Shown here: positions 1 to 11,634 of the stretch, piece by piece
Position numbering within the stretch: the stretch's first letter is position 1
Layout: the number at the start of each line of letters is the position of its first letter
Source of the DNA: Taenia hydatigena
Taxonomy: Eukaryota > Platyhelminthes > Cestoda > Cyclophyllidea > Taeniidae
Direction: 5' to 3'
Length of the DNA: 64,000 nt
Assembly (NCBI GenBank): GCA_036345935.2
Contig: JADWOT020001584.1
Span: 550,071-614,070 of the forward strand
Notes under the pieces: generated by a model
What the model was told of the DNA's origin: nothing
Databases searched by the model: none
What the model saw: the letters and a program-made list of their open reading frames with translations, nothing else
Made by a program: the position numbers and the translations under genes

Positions 1-2000
1 AATTTTGTAATTCAAAATCCTAATAAAATTTTTTAGGAAAGGATCAGGTGTTATGTAATAAGTGAAGTAGGCCGGTATTTCTGTGTTAAAGCGCAAACAA
101 TGTTCGTCAATCCCATATTTAATGGAACAGACGTATGGACACTCCGCAGAATTATGCGCATTTCTGTCAATACAATAGTCAGTTTTAGATCAGCATTAGC
201 CCAACGAAAAGAAACCAGAAATGGAGCATTCCTCTGATTTATCTGTTTAGTTAATATCGCCGCCTCGGCACTTCCAATATCGGCAATTCTAGTTGGAACC
301 ACACCGTGCGATGGTCAATAATGCAATTATCAGTAGGAAAGCCTTGGTTCTAACTTTTTTTCCATGAGGTCCCTAAAACCGTATCATGGTGTGGAGGCTT
401 ACCCTTGAGAGGCTAATATGTCTACGGCTTTGTGCATAGAGCCAAAAGTGTCTGGTCACCGCCTCAGCACTTATACGTCACCTTAAATTGGCCTACCTTT
501 TGCAGCTGAGTAGAAGAATTTGCTGTATTGGCCTCCAACTAAGAATAAAGCCGTAGTGTAAACAAATGGCAAAAACAAATGTGGTAGCGGTGACCTTTTT
601 TAAGTTTTCATCAGCATTAAATTTATGGAAAATGTCGGCAAATATTTCTACGAGAATTAAAATGTTTCATTCTCGGCTGAAATGGGGGAGTTTAGGGCCT
701 TTTCCACCTTGAGGATCAGTCAGTTCCGCTCGGCCTAGAAGTAGGCTTAGATCGACTGTCGGCCCTGCGATAGCAAAGGTCAGACAATCCTGCATCGCAG
801 ATTTAAGCTGTGCACACATATGTTAAAAAACTGCTCTCTTCCTGTCTAGCTGGCTACACGAATTTGTTTACTACCGCCTTCGGCCGACTTCGATTCACAT
901 AAGCCTCCCATGTGCATGAAAGCCTTTTTCATGGTCTGCCTTCTGTCCAGGAAGGTGTTCACTATCAGGCATAGTTGCAAGCAACCTGACGCCAAGTGAG
1001 TCATGCGTTTGACTTCGATGACAGCGATCATGGACAGACAAGGTCTATGCACCTCAGCCCACTCTCTATGTTTGACAGGGCTACACCCACCATCATTCAC
1101 TTCTGCTGTATTCTCCATAAAATTAATACGCGGTTGTTCCCATCGGATCGTATCACGATGTAAGGTTGAGGCCAGCCGACTTAATCCCGCAATATTCCCG
1201 AATTCCATGGTGTCTGATCTCTCTTCCGAAGATTCTTTATCAATCAAGTGATAAAGCCAACTGGTTACGCGTTCGAGATCCTCAAAATCCACAGTACGCC
1301 CCATTCCGTCCCGTCCGTTCACGATTTTTCGTTTCTTCCATTTTGCGCACTGTGGACTTGAGGACTACAAATACGATTTTGTGATTCGTGTTTGGAAGGC
1401 AAAGATGTGGTATATCACGAACATCTCTTCAGCCATAAAACTAAACCAAACATGACGTTGTCATCCACCATCCCTAATCCAATGGGTCCACAATGCCACA
1501 CCCAAGGCACCGGTTGCTTGAACTGCATCAAAGCTATCACGAGGAGCTACAAAACCGCTACTTAAAGGGCAAGCCCTGTTGCTAGGCATCAAATGAATGG
1601 GCCATCAATGCAGGGGCGGAAATTGCGTGTCCTTTGCCTCACAAAGCACGCCTTTAAGGTGGCGGCACGTCCAGTATCAAACGCCAGCGTGTGCGTGCCT
1701 AGAATGTGGTCTTTCCTTTTCACTTGCAAGCTTAAGTGGAAGGCGTGTTGACAGTGACGTGCGTCTCCAGGCCCATCCCACCTGAAGTTGTACCGATTGA
1801 TCTGCCCAAAAGAAGCGATGACCAAAACAAGTGTCGATGAGGCCATAATAAAAACGATCACATCGAAGAAGACATGATAACGTGCCATCGCAATTCTCCT
1901 GCAGAACTAACACGAGCCACAAATGCTGTGTCCCCAATCCTCCCATCGCGAACCCCATCTCGGTCGGTCCGAAAGAAAACAAGTCTGAGTACTTTAAGCG
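1..2000. other. No supported gene
   Basis: A 158-codon open frame occurs on the minus strand at 846-1322, but it has no domain I recognise and no convincing splice context. Apart from the short repeat at 1630-1740 nothing else is seen. Confidence 0.4.
1630..1740 (+). repeat. Dispersed repeat, copy 1 (pair with 6855-6965)
   Basis: Segments such as CACAAAGCACGCCT and GTGTGCGTGCC recur in the same order at 6855-6965. Both copies can be read as a short Cys-containing peptide (ACACLECG and VCACPECR), but there is no sustained frame. The origin is unknown; it may be a mobile-element remnant. Confidence 0.5.
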
Positions 2001-2081
2001 GACATAATTTAATGGCATTTACTTATTGAAAGCTTCAAACTATCTAGCAAAGCAACGAGAAGGGACGGCAAGGCCAATTAC

Positions 2082-3423
2082 TTAACTGTCACCACGCCAG
2101 TGTGCACTCGGTCCATGGCAAGAAATTGTATTGAAGTCTTTCGACGCCATGTAATCTTTCAATGCAGGCAAGTTCTGTGAAGAAAAAGGGTAAATGGCAT
2201 ACAATCTTGGCAGTACCTCGAAACGCGTCAAGTAGGCCTGCAGCTTGGGGTAGTTCTTCAAGCATGTTGGGTCAAACTTCGTCAGTTGGTTCAACAGCTC
2301 GCACAAACCAAAGTCAGGATAGTTGATCTGCAAGCAAAAGAGTCAACGAATCCATTAACACACCTCACCACTAATTATGTAGGATGCAACAATCACGCAA
2401 CATCTACAGAGCTAATAACGTCAAAGAAATGCATGCATTATACATCATAAACAACTACAGAAAAAGTAAAGTAAAAGTACATAGACCACAAGAAATGTAC
2501 GCACCTTATCACCAGTAAGCCACTCTTTATCGCCCAAAAAGTTTTCAAAGTTCGGCAGTTTCTCTGAAAGGGTTTCCAGGAATTTCGGACTCAGCTTCGC
2601 CTATAAGAATCGTAAAAATTGGGCGAGGCCACAGTTCAGAACAACTCAACTTTACAAACGACTTACGAAGTCGGGGCTGTAACAAGTGTGCGCGAAGGAA
2701 ATGCGCAAGTCCATTATCTCGCATTGAAGCATGTGCAGCACTGCACGTCGCTTTTTGCAGTCCGGAACTGCAATACAAATACAGCACAAGTATGGACAGC
2801 TCAACAACACAAGTATGAAAAACTCGACACAAAACAACAAAACAAGAAAACTCACGCATGCCGTGCCTGTCAGCAATATACTCCAAAATAGCCCCTGACT
2901 GAGTCATCTTGAAGTCGCCATCAATGTAGTAGGGCAACTATGCAGGATGTTAGTTGTGGATGAAACAGGGAGCGACGACTTACATTGGGAAAGTCGAGAC
3001 CCAGCGAAAACTTCTCTGCCAGCCATTCGCTACGATCGTAGTTAGGAGCTGAGAAGGTAGATAAGGCACCAACTATGCGCACCTACCTGGACCAACCTTG
3101 TATCGCTTGTCATGGTACTCTACTCCCAGATATTTCAACAGAAGACGACTCTGTTCTGCAAGCTACGCAAAAAAATGCATAAGAAAACAAAACCGACTCT
3201 GGGCAAAGTTAAGCAGAATCCAATTGACCTGCATGCCAAATATGAAATGTGGTACTCAAACCTCGAGTGCACAGGCTGAATAACAATGCTTTTAAGTCTG
3301 ATAGTAACTAGAGCTATCGCTACGGTTCTAACTTTGCACTGTCTTTATTTCTTAGGCACTCTGCTGTAATACACGTGTCGCACCTACCCCTCTGATGTCC
3401 CAATAACCCAGAGTTGGAGCCAT
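2082..3423 (-). CDS. Mu-class glutathione S-transferase, copy A (intact, 219 aa, 8 exons)
   Basis: Cytosolic phase-II enzyme that conjugates glutathione to electrophiles. Exons in transcript order are 3388-3423, 3087-3162, 2984-3048, 2856-2937, 2667-2767, 2505-2600, 2217-2327 and 2082-2174, all with GT-AG borders. The intron between exons 2 and 3 is only 38 bases. The N-terminus MAPTLGYWDIRG carries catalytic Tyr7; Trp46, Lys50, Asn59, Leu60, Gln72 and Ser73 of the glutathione site and Tyr116 of the substrate site are all present. The all-alpha domain follows, and the protein ends in the full C-terminal tail (SAHWRGDS). Length matches the 218-219 aa usual for Mu class. The exon 4/5 junction codon is CTT (Leu), where the other copies have Ile. 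The gene is divergent from the small secreted-protein gene starting at 5146. An AAGGTCA plus TATA-like promoter lies about 70 bases upstream of the ATG. Confidence 0.93.
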
Positions 3424-3473
3424 CACGGTACACACAAGCGCGCAAGCAAAGCGACCGCCCCAATCTGAACGCC

Positions 3474-3500
3474 TTATATATTACTCGTCCAGATGACCTT
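3474..3500 (-). promoter_or_regulatory. GST A promoter: AAGGTCA element plus TATA-like box
   Basis: On the minus strand, AAGGTCA (complement of 3494-3500, in context TTGAAGGTCAT) is followed by a TATATAA-like stretch near 3474-3482, about 50 bases before the ATG. The extended half-site resembles monomeric nuclear-receptor sites of the FTZ-F1/ERR type. The same arrangement recurs at the other GST copies. Function is inferred. Confidence 0.55.
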
Positions 3501-5145
3501 CAAGCTGACTTTAAGATGAATGAGCACTAACGTATTTAAATAAACCACTTTCGCAAAAATTCATACTACCCGTTCAACCCGTCATTACCCAATAAAATCG
3601 TTTGCACTATTTTAGATATCAGTTATGTAAAAGAGAGCATTACTGACGCTATGCACGAATGGTTAACCGTCCAATTATGAGGCCATGTAAAAATCAGTGA
3701 AAATAATCTCCAAAAATAAATGTTTTCATTTGGGGAATGTAACAAATGGCAATAACAAAGACCAGTCCTTACAGTCTTGGAAATGGAATCATTAACATAA
3801 GCTAGCTTTAACATTCAGTGCGCTATTTTTTTTCTGAATAATCTATATAAGCTCCTCTACCGCCAGCTATAGACTTGGATTTGTTGCTGGCTGAATACTC
3901 TTCTACAAGTCATTCATGCTTACTTTTGGTTTTTACTTGGCCTTGGTTACAGTGACGACTAAACAGGCAAGCTTCGGGAGCTCCATTACACCTTCCATTC
4001 ACAGTAACTTTGTTTCTACTATCAGTGTCGGCAATTCCTCAATGAGCTTGAGATGAGTCCTTTGCTACCATACCGTGTTACAAGGAGTGAAGTATCACTG
4101 GAGAACACCCAATCTTCCTTACCCATACCCCTGATACAAGCAGACTGATTATTGGGTGGCATATTTACCATCTTAGATCAAAGGGGAATGACACGGCCCT
4201 GGTGGGGACAGGAAGGGCGGCTTCTGTCACCTTCGGGAAAATCAACCTTCTCGCTAAGCACAACGTTTTGATTGTGTCCTACAACGAACTTGCTACAAAA
4301 GGAGTAGATGCCATACAAGTCCGTCCATCTGCCTGGTCTTTGGTCCTATAATCACCTCTAATCCTTCCTTTGAATTGGTTTTGGTTCTTGGTTATGGAAT
4401 AGGACTCTACTCATTGTTGAGTGCTTAACGCAAAACAACACCATTCCATAACATTTTCGACCAAATTTTGTCACTGTAAACTGATGCGCAGCACAGTCAA
4501 CATATCAGCTACAATGAACTAAGCATGAATGCTTAGCGGCACGTATTTGTGACGCAGGCGATGCACACTTCAAGACATCCTTGCTTTTCCTTATAATGGA
4601 CCCCGCCCAGTGTGCGCACTCAGCCCATCAACACAGCCTGAGAGGCCGCCAATGTCTTTGTTGATATTCCGAGTGGCTGTCGTGTCGCCGTGTCGTGGTT
4701 TCACCGAGTCATAAATTTTCGTCCTCAACTCCGCAATCGACGTGAACCCCTCCTAAACAAAACTTGACGAGTGGAATTAGTGTAATGACCAACGAATGCT
4801 CTGAAATGACCCAGGAACAGCTAAATGGAAGAATGCTACTGTTCAAGTGAGCGGGGACTACTTCCCGGAAGCTGTTGGACGCTACAAGGAACAATCTAAA
4901 ATCCAGGAAAGAACTACGGAGGAGACTTACACAGGAAGGTCCTTGGATCAGGGAACTCTGAACATGCGATCGGCATCCACGGGATGAGAAAAGCAGTTGA
5001 GAATGCCTCAACAGACAGCTGCAGTACCACGTTAGAGTGAAATACTGCCAAAGTTTCCATCGATCTACCCCGTCGATGGTGAAGGCGGGCCATTCAAAGG
5101 CGTTAACCTGACAGTGTCACGTTGCATCCTCTCCTCTGGTCATCC

Positions 5146-5463
5146 ATGCGGTCTTCCTCGCTAGCGCTGACACTGGCCATCCTTCTATGGCTACAGACCT
5201 TAGCAACATCACCACAGGACGGTAGCAATACAGACAACGAGGATGTGGTCATTGAGTACTACAACGACACCCTCGGAAGCATAATGGACGGTGGAGGGCT
5301 GAGGATAGAGATGGCCTCGTGTGAGTGATAGACACTCTCCCCCTACCGTCCATCTTTCTTTTTTTTTAATCAAATGCTCCTTTTCTCCCCTTTAGCTGCT
5401 ATTCAACAACTCCTGAGCCGCTTTTGCATCGTCTTCGTGATTCTCCCCTTCCACTCTGTTTGA
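5146..5463 (+). CDS. Small secreted or membrane-anchored protein, family S copy 1 (80 aa, 2 exons)
   Basis: No family recognised. Exon 1 is 5146-5320 and exon 2 is 5396-5463, with donor GTGAGT and acceptor CCCTTTAG, a phase-1 intron of 75 bases. The ATG at 5146 opens a clear signal peptide (MRSSSLALTLAILLWLQTLA). A short acidic segment with an Asn-Asp-Thr sequon follows, then a hydrophobic C-terminus ending FCIVFVILPFHSV and a TGA. A hydrophobic tail directly before the stop suits a GPI-anchor signal or one membrane helix; which is not decidable here. Reality is supported by a paralogue at 36188-36546 on the other strand with the same exon phase, donor context, GGACGGTGGAGGGCT motif and C-terminal exon. 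It is head-to-head with GST A. A possible polyadenylation signal is at 5882-5887. Confidence 0.7.
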
Positions 5464-5499
5464 TTTCTTACACTCCCCACTCTTCCCTCAGTTGTCCCC

Positions 5500-7800
5500 T
5501 TTAACCAATGAGATCCACTCTTCATCCCTATCTCCGCGTATGTTTCGCGTTTCCCTTCTCTCCTCCCCATTGATCGCTTTTACTTCTCTTTCCGTGCTAG
5601 CAGCTCACGGCACGGGCGTCTCGCTCCCTTTCATCGTGCCCGACAAGGGTGGACTACTTCACGTTGGCCAGCAGCTGGTGTTTGTTGATCCACTGGTTCG
5701 ATTGGCTGTGGTGCGCCGCGTCGCGATGACTCAGCCAACGGCCCACCGCTGCAGCTGTCCTCTCACCAGGCAACTTGCCCACCTGGCGGATAGTGGGTCG
5801 ATAAATCAATGCACGCACGCACGCGCAAGCTTGCGTGCCTGCTTGCATTGTACTCCATTCTCCTACCTCAAACAAGAAATCAATAAATCAATGCGCGTGC
5901 GTGTGAGTTTGCTCGCATTGTGCCCCCACTTCTCTTCTCTCACCAAAAAAGTCGATAAATGTTAGTCCTCTGAAGGCACTGTAAAGCGGTAGAAGCCTTG
6001 TTGGCGTTGTTATGGCAGGGAGAGACATAAAATCCAGCAGTTGGGAGATTGTGGCAGGGGGAGGAAGGACTCACGCGAGCTTTATATTTGGGTACAGATG
6101 GTGGAAGAGGACTGGCAGGTTGGATAGGGCGCTAGGCCTAATGCTACATGGCGGTGAAACAACTTGTAATTCTTCCTATTCAAAACAGTCTCATCTGGCC
6201 TTTCGCTCCAACAATGCTAAGAATTACAGACACGGTAAACTGAAAAACCTTCAGATGAGGTATGAGTACTTGGAAGTCCCTAGGTTGACCAACAGACCTC
6301 TCGCGGGGATATGAAGCTGCACAAACAACAGTTGAGTCCACGGAAGACGCATCGACTAACTTATGTGCGTTCAAGTCAACATTGGCTCCCCAGATTTCGA
6401 ACGTGACCTTCGGTACTGGAAAATCTGTTCCAAATCCCACCTTCGCCATGGTGGACAGAACTCTTACCAAAAAAAAGTAGAAGCTGAGAATTGAGGAGGC
6501 CAAATGCGCAGCTGAGGTAATCTCCGACCTCCTCATACAATGCAACGGTGTCCGACTACCTTCCCTGAGCTGGTCCCATCGTTCCGGTGCCACAGCCATC
6601 CTAACGAGACCCAGTTGAATCGAATAGGCTCCGAGTTGCAAATTCCCGTCCTTTGACCTCCCTCCTTCGCGCTTTGAGGACGAAGATTTACCATTCTGTA
6701 GAGGCACGAAACCTGCCATCACTGCTCCATGTGCGGTGGAGCACAGCCACATGCAACGACAATTGCGGTGTGGACTGAGCCGAAGTTACGACAACAAGCC
6801 GCCCTTAAAAGGACGGTTAAGGCATCACAGTAAAGCAACATGTCCACGTCCACCTTTGCACAAAGCACGCCTCCACTACGCCACACCCATGGCCAAACAC
6901 CAGTGTGTGCGTGCCCGGAATGTCGGCTTTGGTTGGTCTTGATTTGCAAGTCCACTGAGAAGATTTATCGTCACCACTCATCCCCTCCACCCTCATCCGC
7001 GCGCACCCTGTCCACAGAAAAAGGATAGGACGCAACGTCGAAAATGGTGTTGTGCAGTGCGCCATCATTTGCATTTGGCTCCAAGCCAGACATAATCACA
7101 GAATCGCCAATGTGACAGCTGACAGGACACACGACACTCCATTGGCTGTGCTCTTTGAGGCTATTCCGACCTGACGAAGTGGTTGGTCTCTCAAGCACTT
7201 GACCTCAGAAATGGAGCGGTGGCCTTCAGCACTCCCGCCTTCCCCAAAGCCCCGCAGTCCATGTTCGCAGAGTCGGGGTGGAATCGTGCAAGGTGTCGGC
7301 CGAAGAATAATCGGTTCGTTCCACACAAATAAGAGGCCTGCAACCACGGCGTTGTTCGATGCTTCAAAACAATAATTTTTAGTGGTGCAGATTGTTGAAG
7401 TACCCGTATTGAAGTCTTGCACCTTGTGGAGACGGTAATAAGGCCGTAAATGCAAGTCGTCAGGAGCTTTGAGGCGCAAACTCAAAGGCCCGACATGGAA
7501 GCACGACTTCTGGTGTAGTCGAAGGAGATTGTCGCTTCACTGCTTGCCCCACAGTGACAGCTGAAACCACATTAAGGACGGCAACCAAACCGTAGAAGCA
7601 CTACTGACAAATACTGACAGATTCGACCAGGACACATCTGTGTTCAGCTCTTCTTTCCGTGCTCTACGCGACCTCCTTCCTCTCTCTACTCACCCCCTTC
7701 CAGCCCGCAACCTCTGATGAGAAATAAAAAAGCACAGTGCTAACACAAAACGTCAACAAATTTTAACCACATTTATTAGTAGGAACGACCAAGACTATAA
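5500..7800. other. Gene-poor interval between S1 and GST B
   Basis: It contains a GC-rich GCACGCACG-type simple repeat near 5811-5825 and a duplicated CAATAAATCAATGC-like stretch at about 5800 and 5880. A 190-codon minus-strand open frame at 6180-6752 has no recognisable domain. No gene can be supported. Confidence 0.4.
6855..6965 (+). repeat. Dispersed repeat, copy 2 (pair with 1630-1740)
   Basis: This is the partner of the repeat at 1630-1740, same orientation and diverged. It lies upstream of the uninterpreted stretch before GST B. Confidence 0.5.
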
Positions 7801-7853
7801 AGCGGAACAACAGTAGAAAGCGAAAGCGCCAACACCCAAACAAGGACAAACAT

Positions 7854-9169
7854 CTAGCAGTCACCGCGCCACTTTGCGATTGCGCCGTTGCATGGACGCG
7901 TCTTGAACTCCTTCGAAGTCATGTATTCACTTAATTGAGGCAAGTTCTACAAAGGAGAAAAAAGTGTAGCTCAAAGCTCAGGACATATAAAGCCTCCAGC
8001 CACAAACATTTTAGGTGGTCGTCAACAATTCAGCCGATTACCTCGAAACGCTCCAAGTAGGCCTGTAATTTGGGATACTTCTTCAGACAGGTTGGCTCGA
8101 ACTTCGTCAGCTGGTTCAGCAGCTCACACAGAGCAAAGTCAGGGTAGTTTATCTGCACACAAAACAGATTAAGTTTCTGTGAAGTGTACCCCACCAAAAA
8201 CCACGCAAGCAGCAACATTCGTTCTACATCTGTGGAGCTAACAATGCTATAAAAATAAAATCACCTTATCGCCAGTAAGCCATTCCTTGTCGCCCAAAAA
8301 GGCCTCAAAGTTTGGCAATTTCTGTGCCAAAGTCTCGAAGAAACCTGGCTTCAACTTCTCCTGTAGTGATTGTGAAAATAAAAAAAAGAAAAACACAATA
8401 CGGAACAACCCAACTTGGTAATTTCCAATATTTTTGCTAAAACAAAACTTACAAAGTCGGGACTGTAACAAGTTCTCGTAAAGGCCTGACGCAAATCCAG
8501 AACCTCGCATTGAAGCATGTGTAGCACAGCGCGTCTCTTTTTGCAATCCGGAACTGCAACACAAGAACAGCGCACGACGAGTGCGGACAAAACAAAGCCA
8601 GGAGAAATGACAAAACGAAAAGCATTAATCTAACTATACATACTCATGCCGTGTCTGTCAGCAATGTACTCCAAAATAGCCCCTGACTGAGTCATCTTGA
8701 AGTCGCCATCAATGTAGTAAGGCAACTATAAGGAATGTTAGTTGTAGATGAAACATGAAGGGGGTTACCTACGTTGGGAAAGTCGAGGCCCAGAGAGAAC
8801 TTCTCCGACAGCCATTCACTGCGATCGAAGTCTGGACCTGAGAGGGTAGGCGAGACAAATTAATCGTACCTACCTGGACCAACCTTGTATCGCTTGTCAT
8901 GGTACTCCACTCCCAGATATTTCAACAGGAGACGACTCTGTTCCGCAAGCTAAAAATAGAAGCAAAACATGCGCCATCCTGGAGCGACTATAGACAGTAC
9001 CAAATGGATTTAGTGAACAGAAGGCGGTACATCAAAACTTTGTGTTTGCAGCATAAAAGATATGACTTTCCGGTCCATCATCATCTAACTTATTTCCCAT
9101 AACACCCTGGTGTGAGAAAAGTATTAGGCTCACCCCTCTGATATCCCAGTAAGCCAAGGTAGGAGCCAT
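7854..9169 (-). CDS. Mu-class glutathione S-transferase, copy B (intact, 219 aa, 8 exons)
   Basis: Glutathione-conjugating enzyme with the same exon plan as copy A: 9134-9169, 8874-8949, 8773-8837, 8644-8725, 8453-8553, 8265-8360, 8042-8152 and 7854-7946, all GT-AG. It starts [12 protein letters not shown], so residue 6 is Ala where the other copies have Gly; catalytic Tyr7 is kept. Trp46, Lys50, Asn59, Leu60, Gln72, Ser73 and Tyr116 are present and the full tail ends AIAKWRGDC. Exons 2 and 4 are nearly identical in protein to copy A, which points to a fairly recent duplication or conversion. A polyadenylation signal (complement TTTATT) lies at 7772-7777. Confidence 0.93.
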
Positions 9170-9223
9170 TGCGAAGCCGACAACCGCGCGCCAACGAAAC
9201 ACCCAGTCAAAGTGGAGACTGTC

Positions 9224-9248
9224 GTATATTTATCCGCCAAATGACCTT
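9224..9248 (-). promoter_or_regulatory. GST B promoter: AAGGTCA element plus TATA-like box
   Basis: On the minus strand AAGGTCA (9242-9248, context TTGAAGGTCATTTGG) is followed by an AAATATA stretch at 9224-9232, about 60 bases upstream of the GST B ATG. The ten bases around the half-site are identical to copies A and D. Confidence 0.55.
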
Positions 9249-10424
9249 CAAGCATAAAATTAAACAGCAGCATATTAAAATAAATTCCTTTAAAATGGCG
9301 CTTCAGCATAATCAGCATTATAGGCATACACGAGTGCACAAATGATGCGTAGTTATGCATTGAAAATGATTAGCGTCATTCGTGACATTAGCGATTCAGA
9401 ATCGATCAAATTACCTACCGTTTTGTTGAATTGTGGTAACCAAACTTCGCATAGCATTTGCGAAAAGAAAGTCAGACAATTTAAGGCAAGTAAGTGCAAT
9501 TACTCGACATGCATTTTTGGTTTTGTTTACGGATAAATAAGCAGTTTCAGTGTTCATGGCTGTGTAACCGTGGTGCTCTAACAAAATATCGTTTAAAAAT
9601 TTGTTTGAGAAAATTTATTTTTTCAAAGCAGAAAACAGATGCCATATTATTTTTAAGTAGTCGCTAACAGAATCTTTCGTATTGGTTAGCGTGCCTTAAG
9701 AAGATAATGAGTGTTTTTTACCCTTCCCTTCTCCTGCCTTTGCAATACTATTTTTGAACCTTTGGATCTCGAAAATCGGTTTAACTACATTGCACTGCTT
9801 TGAGTCGCAGCTAGCTTTGGTGTAGTCTGCGAAATCTGAGCCATATTAGGCAGGAATTTCAGCCTTCACTTTATAACCATTTTCCAGCCTCTCCGTTTTA
9901 TGGTTGTAAATGGCTATGGCGTCGGCCAACCTTGTTCACTTCAAAGAATGACTTCAATATACAGGTGTAAAAACAGCGCTTAAATTAACACCACATTTTA
10001 ACAGAAGAGGTGACGAAAAAAAGGACATTTCCTGATCTTCCGCATCCAGAACTCCATTGCTGTCTACTTAAATGCATCACTCAGTAGCAGATTTTAAGCC
10101 ATGAACCCAAGAAGTTGGATAAACAAATAATCAACTCGACTGCAAATCAGCTTCTGTTTTAATAGTAGCATATGAAGTCCCGTTGAGGCGGCCTTCATGT
10201 GGTTAATTTCACCACCATTTGCCTCCTGCTGCGGGTTTGCCGAGCCTGATCTTAATTACGCGAACCATCTGTGCCACCGCTTGCAAAGCCTCGCGATTCA
10301 GGCCAGCAGCGTGGTGCAGTTGCGCTTTTGCAACTAGCTGGGATCAGTGGATCCGTCAATAATTGGAGGCTTTTAAAGGATGCAAATATCTCATACCACG
10401 AAAATCTTGATGGCAGTTCGGAGT

Positions 10425-10715
10425 CCGCTAATTCGTAACCAATCGGCTCCGTCGACATCTTATAGGGCCAATGAAGGTATGACTAACTTCTTGATTAATC
10501 CAGACTGTTTACCTCTTCCAAAGGGTATCAGCTTCTCCAGCACAGCATTGCAATGTGATTAATGCCATCACATTTAACCCTTAGGTGGAGGGGAGGATGA
10601 TGTGGGAAGGTAGAGGCATATTGACTGCGACTTGTTGATCCGCCTCAAGTACTAGGCTGCATTACTTCCTGCCACTGCGACTCTTTTACCTCATTGGGGC
10701 ACTGATTCCAACATG
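10425..10715 (+). repeat. Dispersed repeat of about 300 bp, inverted relative to 32280-32625
   Basis: Matches the reverse complement of 32280-32625. Both have CGTAACCAATCGGCTCCG, then TTGATTAATCCAGACTG and TTTACCTCTT, then GATGATGTGGG and a CCACTGCG block, in the same order. There is no coding frame. It is probably a non-autonomous mobile element. Confidence 0.7.
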
Positions 10716-10805
10716 AAGGCTGTCGACTTGCTGCATTCAACTTCATAGTCCACTTCTAGTTCCCAACCCGAGGGAGAGATTTTCCCGTTGTCCTCCTCAC
10801 ACCAG

Positions 10806-10986
10806 GTGGGAGCTCCAGAAGGCAGTTTCTCTGTCTCGTGCTAAGGGAGGATGTAGACCCAACTCCCATTTCTGTGGTGACGATCCGACTACTGGAAGCC
10901 ACAAACTTCAAAATCAAGCTGGCAGATGTCATTTTTGCCATCCCGACGGCTGCAATGAGCGCTGCAACATCTGTCGCAATGCTTGA
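10806..10986 (+). CDS. Possible terminal exon of a Cys-rich secreted protein (Ly6-like?)
   Basis: A strong pyrimidine-rich acceptor (TCCTCCTCACACCAG) precedes an open exon of 59 codons ending in TGA. Seven cysteines occur, including GGC-x6-C and C-x2-C-x4-CN near the end (GRCHFCHPDGCN). This spacing loosely recalls the last half of a Ly6/uPAR three-finger domain like that encoded at 22.1-22.4 kb. The exon begins in phase 2. No matching upstream exon was found, so it may be a relic or chance. No function is assigned. Confidence 0.3.
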
Positions 10987-11611
10987 TTCGTGGATGCATT
11001 CACCTCGGCCTGTCTTAGCCCGAATATCCCAAGGGACCCGGCAAGGGAGGGGACGCGGAATCAGACAAAACATCACTTGATGCACACACGCTTATTCAAA
11101 TGCCCATGTTGTGGATGAATCACGCCTCTCCATCACTTGATTTATATACTGTAGAGGTGTGTGATTGTCCTCCCATAGCACTTGCCTGATTAGGGAAGAG
11201 TGGAGGCGCGGAGAGTGCTCATTTTGTTGCTTGACCTTACGTCGACCTTCTCCACGCAAGCCGACTGCATGGACAGTGTCAAAGGCCTCTCTCAATCGTC
11301 CACTCCACTGTTGGTTCGCATGGCGCTCCTGATTTCGCTATTCCATGTGAGGTAGAGATCTTTATGAGAGTGTACCCTTCTTCCTCTTACAACATCCGGC
11401 TTCAGGCGTGGACACTTGCAGGGCGGTCGAGATAGGCAATAACTTACAGACGTCGTGCTGGGAAACGCTCTCGCCGACATCAAAATTAGCCCAGAGTGTT
11501 TAGAAGGAACTCCTGAGCGTCCTTCTTTGAACTAAAGAGAGCATTTTCATGTCCACTCGGTGGCATGGCCCTCGGCCTCCTTTCGGCTGCCAACTTTTGC
11601 CCTCAGCCTTA

Positions 11612-11634
11612 CTACTTAAATGCTAAGTAAGTAG
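11612..11634. repeat. Palindrome family P1 (CTACTTA...TAAGTAG)
   Basis: Imperfect palindrome of 20-23 bases with ends CTACTTA and TAAGTAG. Other copies are at 19478-19500, 19811-19833, 26753-26774, 34514-34533, 37684-37704 and 59664-59683; a longer relative is at 49983-50014. Flanks are unrelated between copies. Confidence 0.6.

Noticed and set aside
846..1322. 158-codon open frame on the minus strand
   Set aside because: No domain, no splice context and no repeat of it elsewhere in the window; long chance frames occur in sequence of this composition.
6180..6752. 190-codon open frame on the minus strand
   Set aside because: Irregular composition, no recognisable motif, and frames on both strands overlap it; not supported as a gene.
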